From assembly GCA_003443635.1 (NCBI GenBank), contig CP031964.1, positions 248,001 through 312,000 on the forward strand: a stretch of 64,000 nucleotides of DNA, read 5' to 3'. Below are positions 1 to 8,600 of the stretch, one piece after another. The stretch comes from Flavobacteriaceae bacterium. GTDB lineage: Bacteria > Bacteroidota > Bacteroidia > Flavobacteriales > Flavobacteriaceae. Under the pieces are notes generated by a model. That model was given only the letters and a program-made list of their open reading frames with translations. It had not been told where the DNA came from and ran no database searches. The position numbers were made by a program, and so were the translations under genes. Within the stretch, counting starts at the first letter, position 1, and every line of letters starts with the position of its first letter.

Positions 1-805
1 ATTTTGGAAGAGTCAATATAATTTTTTCGATACTACTTTTAAACTGACCATCATAATAATCAAATATACCATCATTAAGAACAAGAAGATATTTAAGAGC
101 ATTTCCTTTCCCTATCTTCAAACCTTCACTGTTTAATGTTTTAGCAGAATCTAATTCTTTATTAAGCCTATAAGTTCTAACTAGTTCAAACAATGTATTT
201 AAATAAGGTTCTAAATAACCTTCTCTGTCTTCTGGATTTAGCTTTAAACGGTTTTCATCAAATTTTAAATTCTTTTTAAAAATCGAAATTGCTCCTTCAA
301 AGTCTCCATAATCTCTCTTAATAAGCCCAATATTATAATTCGTATAATTTATCCGAAAATTATTAGTTACTGGACTCAATAAATTCAATTCTTTCAAGTA
401 ATAGTTTAATGCTTCTTGAAAATTCCCCTCTATACGCTCTATATATCCTTTTTTTCCAAATAAAGCAGCTGGGTACCTTTGGTTTTTAAATTCTGTTTTA
501 TTAATCAAGGTAATTGCGCTATCAATATAAGTAGTTGCTAGGTCATAATTATTATCATAAAAATCTGCAAAAAGATGATACCCTTTTAAAATTTCTTCAA
601 TATTGGTTTCTAATTTCGCTTTTTTTAGATACGTATTAATGTATTGCTTGCCCTTTTCTGTATACTCGTTAATGTAATAAAGAGAATCTAGTTCATTATA
701 GGATTTAGATAATATTGAATCAGGTGCTTTAGTTTCTTGAGCGTAAAGTGATGAAATCATCATTATAATGATTCCAATTTGGAAGATATTTTTAAGGCAT
801 TTCAT
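1..805 (-). CDS. TPR-repeat protein, secreted, N-terminal part (gene runs off the left edge)
   Basis: The reading frame is open from an ATG at 805 to position 1, giving about 268 residues without a stop; the C-terminus lies outside the window. It begins with a hydrophobic signal peptide ending near SSLYAQ. Helical repeats of tetratricopeptide type follow, for example the segments around FQEALNYYLKELNLL and FEGAISIFKKNLKF. In flavobacteria such N-termini often belong to sensor-like regulators in which periplasmic TPRs are followed by a membrane helix and a DNA-binding domain, but that part is not visible here, so the function is left open. The gene diverges from the next one across about 220 bases. 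Confidence 0.75.
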   Translation of the reverse strand, partial: MKCLKNIFQIGIIIMMISSLYAQETKAPDSILSKSYNELDSLYYINEYTEKGKQYINTYLKKAKLETNIEEILKGYHLFADFYDNNYDLATTYIDSAITLINKTEFKNQRYPAALFGKKGYIERIEGNFQEALNYYLKELNLLSPVTNNFRINYTNYNIGLIKRDYGDFEGAISIFKKNLKFDENRLKLNPEDREGYLEPYLNTLFELVRTYRLNKELDSAKTLNSEGLKIGKGNALKYLLVLNDGIFDYYDGQFKSSIEKIILTLPK

Positions 806-973
806 ACTTCTCAAAAGAACTATAAGCTAATTTAATTCTAAACAAAAATATTTAAAATGGCATTTTTAAAATAAAATATCCTCACAAAAAGGTGTTAAAT
901 ATTAAAATACTATATATCAGCTAATTAAATTAAGTATTCTTACCGTATTTTCAAGGAAAACACACTGTATTTC

Positions 974-1006
974 TTTGTTTAGATGTTTATCTCAGCCTTA
1001 TGTTTG
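974..1006 (+). promoter_or_regulatory. Bacteroidota-type promoter for the esterase-like fusion gene
   Basis: A TTTG at 974-977 is followed after 21 bases by TATGTTTG at 999-1006. This fits the Bacteroidota consensus TTTG ... TAnnTTTG exactly. The start codon lies 18 bases downstream. Confidence 0.6.
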
Positions 1007-1024
1007 TTTAAAACATTATAAAAA

Positions 1025-3451
1025 ATGAAGATAAGATTTTTACTATTACTTTGCTTTGTCTTTAGTATTCAACAAGGCAACACACAAGATTTAAAAACGC
1101 ATAAATTATTTCCTCCAGATACTACTATCGTTGACGATTTTAACTTTTTAAAGCAAGAACTTCAAGGCAAGCAATTAGTGATGCTTGGAGAACTTACACA
1201 TCAATATGGTACCATTTTCGAGATGAAAGCTCGTGTTATTGAATATCTCCATCAAGAGTTAGGATATACCACTATCGCCATGGAATCTTCTATGTATGAT
1301 ATGTGGAAAATGAACAAAGAAGGCTTTACACCAGAAAAATTTAACGAAACTGTTTATGGCGTATGGTCAAAAACCAAGGAGTTCCAACGTCTCGTTAGCT
1401 ATGTAGACGAGAATAAATTGAAAGTGTTTGGTTTTGATTCTCAGGTAGATCATACCGACAATTTTATAGATGATTTCTTCGATTACTGCGAAGACAATCA
1501 TATCGAAATACAGGTTGAAGAAGAAGATATGGCTATCGTTATGCAAGGCGTTTTAGATAATTATTATTTTGAAGAATATGATATGAAATTTTCTGTTTAT
1601 GAAAAGGAATTAGAACGTATTATCAAAAAAATAAACACTTTTGAATCTACAGATTTAAACTACCACTGGAGTCAATTTGCAAAAAACATATTAGCAACGT
1701 CAAGAGATGCCTATTATAATCAAGAAGACATACGTTCTGTCAATTTTATTAATGAACAACACAATATTCGAGATGCTCAAATGGCAGATAATGTATTGAG
1801 TTATATGAATAGGCATCCCAAAGAAAAAATTGTGCTATGGGCAGATAATATTCACGTGATTAATGAAATAAAAAGTCTTGAAACTCCCTTGTTAAATAAA
1901 TTTATATCTATGGGAAATTATATTAAAAAGGCTTTAAATGATAAGGTATATAGTCTTGCTACGCTACACGCTAATGATTCCATTTTTTCTTTGAATGAAT
2001 GGAATAAAACACCAATACAGGAAAATTCTTTTGAATATGATTTGAAAAATTTAGGAGAACCTTATCTTTTTATAAGTTCAAATCAAGAAGCCATGCAAAC
2101 TCCCAAAACACATAGATTATTTAGTTACTTGAATTTTTATGAATCTAGATTAGATGAGCTTCATGATGGTTATATCTTTATAAAATATGCTGAAGATTCA
2201 AGCCCTAATATTAAAAAATCGAAAAAAATAGAAGAGTTTGAAGTTGTATTAACGGATACATCAAAAGTTGAAAAGGCGAAATTAAAAAAAGAGCAAAACA
2301 CCACCTATTTAACTGGTAAAATTATAGATGCTGAAACGAATGCCCCTGTGGCTTTTGCCAATTTAATTTTAAAAGAGCAGGAAATCTATAGAATTTCTGA
2401 TGATGAGGGATACTTTAAAATTCCTGTAAATGCTAATCTTCTCAATACAGCATCAGTTAATATATCGTCTATGGGGTTTACTTCTCAAAATATCCCTCTT
2501 AATCAGCTAAACAAAACTGTTAAGTTAAATCCTAGCTTGGATCAACTTGATGAAGTTATTGTAATAGGTTATACAACACCTTTAGCTGTATTAAAAATAG
2601 CAGTAAAAAACATAAAATTTAATCATCCTATTACACCATTCAATTATCATAGGTATACAAAAACTTTAATGAATAAAGATGATGAAGACATTATTGATAT
2701 TGACTTATTTACTAAAGAATATGATGAGGGTTATCGGCAGCTCAATAGAGCTAATCGTAGGGTAGATCAAATAAAATGGAATAAAAATGATTTAGGAAAA
2801 CGATTGAAAAACACAAGTCAATTATTTGGTTATGCACGTCAAAATGCAAATGCTTTACGATATTCTAATATTGTACATCGTAGAAAATATAAAAAATTTG
2901 ATTTGGAGTTTGTAAAATCAAAAGACCCAAAAGATGATGGTATGTATATCATCCAGTTTAAAACCGAACGCAATAAATGGAATTATACTAATAGGGGGCA
3001 TTCTACTACTTACAGTGGTTTTATATATATTAATAGAGATGACTATGCTATAACAAAAGTTATCGAAAATTGGGAGACCTCTTTAACTACAGAAGAAATT
3101 TTAAAATACAATTACTTTGGTAGTAATACTCCACAAAATCTTGATGAAATAAGAGAAATAAAAGTCAAAGAAGAGAACATTAATGAGTATAAAGCGCATA
3201 GTGATGGGAAATATTATGCTAGTTATGTATTTAAAAGAGACTATAGAGAACACATTCTAAAAACTGGTGAGAAAACCAATTACATCTTTCAATCTAATGC
3301 TTCTCTTTTTAATATTGAAACTGATAATTTAGAAGTCATTGAATATGATCATTACAGACAAAATGAAACTGTTTTAAGACGCGTGAAGTATGATGAAGTT
3401 TTCTGGAATTCGTTTGATAATGATTTATACTTAAAATTAAAGCAAGGCTAA
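1025..3451 (+). CDS. Erythromycin-esterase-like domain fused to a CarboxypepD_reg-like domain and an envelope C-terminal domain
   Basis: An 808-residue exported protein with a signal peptide at about 1-20. Residues about 35-400 resemble the erythromycin esterase (Ere/EreA-like) family: GELTHQYG at 55-62 supplies the Glu and His seen in the family's active-site motif, and a WADNIHV segment near 275 matches a second conserved block. Residues about 428-508 form a CarboxypepD_reg-like beta sandwich (LTGKIIDAETNAPVAFANL). The remaining 300 residues look like the conserved C-terminal part of outer-membrane CarboxypepD_reg/DUF5686-type proteins, including a GFIYINRDDYAITKV segment. True macrolide esterases are about 400 residues and lack the extra domains, so macrolide hydrolysis should not be assumed. 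The substrate is unknown. Confidence 0.75.
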   Translation: MKIRFLLLLCFVFSIQQGNTQDLKTHKLFPPDTTIVDDFNFLKQELQGKQLVMLGELTHQYGTIFEMKARVIEYLHQELGYTTIAMESSMYDMWKMNKEGFTPEKFNETVYGVWSKTKEFQRLVSYVDENKLKVFGFDSQVDHTDNFIDDFFDYCEDNHIEIQVEEEDMAIVMQGVLDNYYFEEYDMKFSVYEKELERIIKKINTFESTDLNYHWSQFAKNILATSRDAYYNQEDIRSVNFINEQHNIRDAQMADNVLSYMNRHPKEKIVLWADNIHVINEIKSLETPLLNKFISMGNYIKKALNDKVYSLATLHANDSIFSLNEWNKTPIQENSFEYDLKNLGEPYLFISSNQEAMQTPKTHRLFSYLNFYESRLDELHDGYIFIKYAEDSSPNIKKSKKIEEFEVVLTDTSKVEKAKLKKEQNTTYLTGKIIDAETNAPVAFANLILKEQEIYRISDDEGYFKIPVNANLLNTASVNISSMGFTSQNIPLNQLNKTVKLNPSLDQLDEVIVIGYTTPLAVLKIAVKNIKFNHPITPFNYHRYTKTLMNKDDEDIIDIDLFTKEYDEGYRQLNRANRRVDQIKWNKNDLGKRLKNTSQLFGYARQNANALRYSNIVHRRKYKKFDLEFVKSKDPKDDGMYIIQFKTERNKWNYTNRGHSTTYSGFIYINRDDYAITKVIENWETSLTTEEILKYNYFGSNTPQNLDEIREIKVKEENINEYKAHSDGKYYASYVFKRDYREHILKTGEKTNYIFQSNASLFNIETDNLEVIEYDHYRQNETVLRRVKYDEVFWNSFDNDLYLKLKQG

Positions 3452-3455
3452 ATTA

Positions 3456-3508
3456 ATAAGCAATGTGTAATATTTTATATCTTTAAATGTTATAAAATCA
3501 TTGCTTAT
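3456..3508 (+). promoter_or_regulatory. Inverted repeat covering the start codon of the serine hydrolase gene
   Basis: ATAAGCAATG at 3456-3465 is the exact reverse complement of CATTGCTTAT at 3499-3508, with a 33-base spacer. The right arm includes the first two bases of the chosen ATG at 3507. A folded RNA would hide the start codon; alternatively the arms are an operator. TATCTTTA inside the spacer is a near match to a -7 promoter element. Confidence 0.35.
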
Positions 3509-4643
3509 GAAATTCTTAAAAAAGTTTTTAAAATGGTTCATAGGAATCATCGGAGTTCTAATTATTACAGCATATATTTTTGATTACGAATATATTCTAA
3601 AAGGAATAAGAGTTGTATATTTTACAGGGCATACTACTGCTTTTATTGATGATTATCCTTATTTTGAAAATGATGTAATTAAAAAAGGTGTAGAAACCGA
3701 CGCTTGGCCTTTAGATAACAACTATAATACTGTAACTGCTACCGAAACATTAAAAAAAACCAATGACGAATTAGGAACTGTAGCTTATCTCATAATAAAA
3801 AATGATAGTGTTTTTTATGAATGGTATGCAGATGGTTATAGTAAAGATTCTAAAACTAATTCTTTTTCTATGGCGAAAAGCATCGTGACTTCTTTACTTG
3901 GGAAAGCCATTATGGAAGGTCATATAAAAAGTTTAGACCAGCCTATTAGTGATTTTTATCCTCAATACGAAGGTAAAAAAACAACTGTTGGTGATTTATC
4001 ATCAATGGCTTCTGGCTTAGATTGGGTTGAGCATTATTCAAGTCCTTTTTCAATTACAGCAAGAGCTAATTATGATGATGATTTAGGCGATACTATTTTA
4101 GGTTTAGAAATTGTAGAAACGCCAGGAGAATCTTTTAAATATTTAAGCGGAAGCACACAGCTTTTAGGAATGATTATACAGGAAGCAACAGGAAAACAAC
4201 TAGCAGAATATCTTTCTGAAAGTTTCTGGCAACCTCTGGGCACATCTAATGATGCCTTATGGGAGTTAGATGATGATGAAAATAGATTAGCTAAAGCGTT
4301 TTGTTGTATTTCAAGTAATGCAAGAGATTTTGCCCGTTTTGGGAAATTGTATAAAGATCATGGACAATGGAACGGTAAGCAACTATTAGACTCCACATTC
4401 GTGGCCACTGCGACACAACCTCGATTTAAAGGACAACCTTATGGTTATGGATTTTGGATTAGTGATTACAAGAACAAGCACATTTTTGCTATGCGAGGTA
4501 TCCTTGGGCAATATGTAATTACTATCCCTGAAGATGATTTAATTATTGTTCGTTTGGGTCATAAACGAGCCAATAGCTTTTCGAATTCTTTTACTTCAGA
4601 TTTTTATACTTATATTGATGAAGCATATAGAATGTTGAATTAA
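3507..4643 (+). CDS. Serine hydrolase of the beta-lactamase/penicillin-binding (class C, EstB) family
   Basis: A 378-residue protein with an N-terminal membrane helix (about 8-25), so probably anchored facing the periplasm. The nucleophile motif SMAK (SxxK) lies near residue 120. The second motif is YLSGS near 211 (Y-x-S in place of Y-x-N). The context resembles 6-aminohexanoate-dimer hydrolase and EstB-type esterases more than true beta-lactamases. The frame is open from a TTG six bases upstream, but the ATG at 3507 gives a normal lysine-rich N-terminus and is preferred. The physiological substrate cannot be read from the sequence. Confidence 0.85.
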   Translation: MKFLKKFLKWFIGIIGVLIITAYIFDYEYILKGIRVVYFTGHTTAFIDDYPYFENDVIKKGVETDAWPLDNNYNTVTATETLKKTNDELGTVAYLIIKNDSVFYEWYADGYSKDSKTNSFSMAKSIVTSLLGKAIMEGHIKSLDQPISDFYPQYEGKKTTVGDLSSMASGLDWVEHYSSPFSITARANYDDDLGDTILGLEIVETPGESFKYLSGSTQLLGMIIQEATGKQLAEYLSESFWQPLGTSNDALWELDDDENRLAKAFCCISSNARDFARFGKLYKDHGQWNGKQLLDSTFVATATQPRFKGQPYGYGFWISDYKNKHIFAMRGILGQYVITIPEDDLIIVRLGHKRANSFSNSFTSDFYTYIDEAYRMLN

Positions 4644-4670
4644 TAAGGCCTCTCTTTTTTAAAAACAAAT

Positions 4671-5384
4671 ATGATCTCTAAACTAAATCTTGAAAATATA
4701 CTTTTTTTAGATATTGAAACTGTCCCAGAAGAGCGGTATTTTTCAGATTTGGATGAAAGTAAGCAGGCTTTATGGGAACATAAATCTCAATATCAACGCA
4801 AAGATGATTATACAGCCGAGGAGTTTTATGAACGTGCAGGTATTTGGGCAGAATTTGGTAAAATAATTTGTATTTCTGTAGGGTATTTTACATTTCAAGG
4901 AGATAACAGAATGTTTCGAGTTACATCATTTTATGGAGATGAAGTTATACTTCTAAAAGATTTTAAAAATCTTTTAATTTCTCATTTTAATCAAGCAAAG
5001 CACTTATTGTGCGCTCATAACGGAAAAGAGTTTGATTTCCCCTATATCGCACGTCGAATGATTATAAACGATATTGAATTACCATATAAGTTGAATTTAT
5101 TTGGTAAAAAACCTTGGGAAGTTCCTCATTTAGATACTTTAGAATTGTGGAAATTTGGAGATTATAAAACGTATACTTCTTTAAAATTAATGACAAATGT
5201 CTTAGGAATACCATCACCTAAAGATGATATTGACGGAAGTGAAGTATATCGTGTATTTTATGAAGATAATGATATTAATCGTATTATTATTTATTGTGAA
5301 AAAGATACTATCGCTGTTGCTCAAATATTTTTAAGGCTACGTCGAAATTCCATTTTAACCGAAGACGAAATTAAACATATATAA
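4671..5384 (+). CDS. Predicted 3'-5' exonuclease, PolB-like exonuclease superfamily
   Basis: A 237-residue protein of the DnaQ-like fold. LFLDIETVPEE near residue 12 supplies the DxE of Exo I. AHNGKEFDFPYIARR near 115 is Exo II with N and D. The segment around CEKDTIAVAQ near 210 carries the Exo III aspartate. It matches the family of free-standing exonucleases related to the proofreading domain of family B polymerases (DNA_pol_B_exo2). It is expected to be cytoplasmic and metal dependent, acting on DNA or RNA ends; its role is not known. It is transcribed with the preceding gene across 27 bases and ends at a strong bidirectional terminator. Confidence 0.85.
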   Translation: MISKLNLENILFLDIETVPEERYFSDLDESKQALWEHKSQYQRKDDYTAEEFYERAGIWAEFGKIICISVGYFTFQGDNRMFRVTSFYGDEVILLKDFKNLLISHFNQAKHLLCAHNGKEFDFPYIARRMIINDIELPYKLNLFGKKPWEVPHLDTLELWKFGDYKTYTSLKLMTNVLGIPSPKDDIDGSEVYRVFYEDNDINRIIIYCEKDTIAVAQIFLRLRRNSILTEDEIKHI

Positions 5385-5416
5385 AAAAGCCCAGATTTTT
5401 ACATCTGGACTTTTTA
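5385..5416. terminator. Bidirectional intrinsic terminator between convergent genes
   Basis: AGCCCAGAT pairs with ATCTGGACT (one G-T pair) around a short T-rich loop, with A-runs to the left and T-runs to the right. It works for the exonuclease gene on the plus strand and the giant carboxypeptidase gene on the minus strand. Confidence 0.85.
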
Positions 5417-5437
5417 GTATCGATAATTGATGGTTAA

Positions 5438-5672
5438 AATTAATTATCGCTTAATAAAACGTTTAGTTATTGTTTCTTCTCCTGTAGTAAATCTTATATG
5501 ATATACTGCTGAAGTTAATTCACTAACATTTATTACCTTATTAATTACCTTTCCTTTTGAGACTACTTGACCTATAATATTATAAACCTCATAACTCAAA
5601 TCATCAAAATTTGATGATACATTTAATGTATTACCCTGTACTGGATTTGGATATAATACAATGTCGTTAATA
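5438..5672 (-). repeat. Sorting-domain repeat, copy A (about 235 bp)
   Basis: This segment matches 11849-12083 at an offset of 6411 bases with three differences seen by eye. It encodes the T9SS C-terminal sorting domain of the carboxypeptidase and continues a few bases past the stop codon. Most changes are silent. Confidence 0.85.
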
Positions 5673-8600
5673 GATGATAAACTATTTTGATTTGATAAAA
5701 TAGGGTTTTCAACTTGCTGTGCCACAGATGAAGTATTTAACTCAACATTATCTAATGCAAAATCTGCTTGCCAAGTTCCTCCCGTTACTCTATTAAATCG
5801 TAGCTGAACACTCCCGCCAACATATAATGTTAAATCTATATTAGCAGTATTCCATTGATTTCCTTGATTGCCAGTTAAACTCCAAAGTGAAGTCCAAGTT
5901 AATCCACTATCATTACTAGCTTCTAATACTATACTACCAAAATCATTTGATCCAAACATATGATAATTAAAATCAAATGTAGCTGAGGTTTCATTACTTA
6001 GATCAAAACAAGGCGAATTTAATATAGCTCTCATATTTGGAAAGCCTGTCCCTTGACCTGAAGCTTCTACATAAACATAAGAATTACCATCTATAGCCGA
6101 GGACGGTCCTGTCCCGTTAGATGGAGTGCCATTGGCATCTACTGTCCAATTAATATCATCTGCTGTAGATTGTGTCCAAGCTCCTAAGTTATTTTCAAAA
6201 CTTTCTTCATATGGAAATGATGTAATACCTCCTGAACATCCTGTTGGAGGTTCGGGAGCTCCTTCAGTTAAACTAATATTGTCTAATGCAAAATCTGCTT
6301 GCCAAATGCCTCCCGTTACTCTATTAAATCGTAACTGTACACTTCCTCCAACATATGACGTTAAATCTACATTAGCTGTATTCCATTGATTACCCTGATT
6401 TCCTGTACGACTCCATATACTCGTCCATGTCGCTCCATCATCATCACTAATCTCTAAATCTATACTTCCAAAATCATTTGATCCAAACATATGATTCTGA
6501 AACGTAAAGGTTGCTTCTGTTAAATTTGAAAGATCAAAACACGGTGAATTCAATATAGATCGAATATTTGGAAAGCCTGTCCCATTTACTGATGCTTCTA
6601 CAAATACATATGAACTCCCCTCTATAGCAGACGATGGACCTGTCCCTTGTGATGGAGTGCCTCCTGAGTTTACCGTCCAATTGTTATCATCTGCTGTAGA
6701 TTGGGTCCAAGTTCCTAATCCACTCTCAAAGCCTTCGCTATATGGGAAACTATTGATCCCATTCGAACATCCTGTATTTGTTGGAATATCTAATGTAGTA
6801 ACATTGACTGTATTACTATTCCCCGACTGATTCCCTGCTGCGTCTTCTGCTCTTACTGTAAAAGCATAGCTTGTACTCGCTGTTAATCCTGTCACTTGAT
6901 AATTTGTACCTGTTACTGTTGCTACTACTATTCCGTCTTGTGATACATCATAACTCGTTACTCCTACATTATCTGTAGATTGTGTCCAACTTAAATCTGT
7001 ACTCGTCTGTGTTGTATTACTCGCTGTTAAATTTGTCGGTGCACTAGGTGCTTGCGTGTCTGGTGGTGTTAATGTCGTTACATTTACTGTATTACTATTA
7101 CCAGATTGATTCCCTGCTGCATCTTCTGCTCTTACTACAAAGGCATAACTCGTACTTTCTGTTAAGCCTACCGCTTGATAATTTGTGCCTGTGACTGTTG
7201 CTATTACTATCCCATCTCGCAATACATCATATCCTGTTACGCCTACATTATCTGTAGAAGCTCCCCAACTTAAATCTGTGGTTGTAAGTGTTGTTCCTGA
7301 CGCTGTTAAATTCGTCGGGGCACTCGGTGATTGTGTGTCTGGTGGTGTTAGCGTGGTTACATTTACTGTATTACTATTCGCTGACTCATTTCCTGCTGCA
7401 TCTTCTGCTCTCACTATAAATGCATATGATGTGTCTCCTGATAATCCTGTTACTTGATACGTCGTATTTGCTACCGTTGCTATTACTACTCCATCTTGTA
7501 ATACATCATAGCCTGTTACCCCCACATTATCTGTAGAAGCTCCCCAACTTAAATCTGTACTATTAAATGTCGTATTACTAGACACCAAACTCTCAGGTGC
7601 ACTAGGTGATTCTGTGTCTGGTGGGTCTAATGTAGTTATGTTTTCTACATTGCTTGCAGGTGATACATTACCTGCCGCATCTTTGGCTGTAATACTAAAA
7701 CTATAAGATGTACTTTCTATTAATCCTGTTACTTGATATGTTGTTCCTGTAACATTTGCTATAATAATTCCATCCTGAGATACATCATATTCAGTAACTC
7801 CTACATTATCTGTAGAAGCAGTCCAATTTAAATCCGTACTCGTTTGTGTGATATTATTAGCTATCAAATTTGTTGGTGCAGTTGGGGATTCTGTATCTGG
7901 CGTGACTATATTTACAATGTTACTGGCTATAGATACATTTCCTGCGGCGTCTTTTGCAACAATACTAAAGTTATAAGATGTACTTGCTGTCAACCCTGTT
8001 ACTTGATGTGTTAAACCTGTTACTGTTGCTATATTAGTTCCATCTTGTAGTATATCATAGTCCGTAACTCCTACATTATCTGTAGAGGCTGTCCAACTCA
8101 AATCTGTAGTCGTTTGTGTTGTATTATTCGCCACCAAATTTGTTGGTGCACTAGGTGATTCTGTATCTGGTGGGTCTAAAGTTGTTACATTAACAACGTT
8201 ACTGGCTACAGATACATTATCTGCTGCATCTTTAGCAACAATACTAAATTGATAATCTGTGCTTTCTATTAAACCTGTTACTTGATATGTTAGACCTGTT
8301 ACTGTAGCAATAACAGTTCCATCTTGCAGTACATCATAGCCTGTAACTCCTACATTATCTGTTGAGGCTGACCAACTTAAATCTGTGGTGGTTTGTGCAG
8401 TATTATTTGCAACTAAATTTGTTGGCGCACTAGGCGCTTCAATATCTGGGCCTGACCCTTGTATTACAATAGTGTAGTCTTCTACCTCTCCAAATTGAAA
8501 TGTTTCGCATGGCGTTGGTGCTGCGTTGTACTTCATCGATACACGCATTCTTGTTGAGTTTTCTACTGCTCCAACTGGTACAACAAAATTACCGCTAATT

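Noticed and set aside
1025..3451. Macrolide resistance gene
   Set aside because: Only the N-terminal half resembles Ere enzymes. The protein is exported and multidomain, so resistance cannot be claimed.
6780..8440. Regular repeats of about 270-300 bases that could suggest a satellite or CRISPR-like array
   Set aside because: They are coding FN3 modules of the carboxypeptidase on the minus strand.
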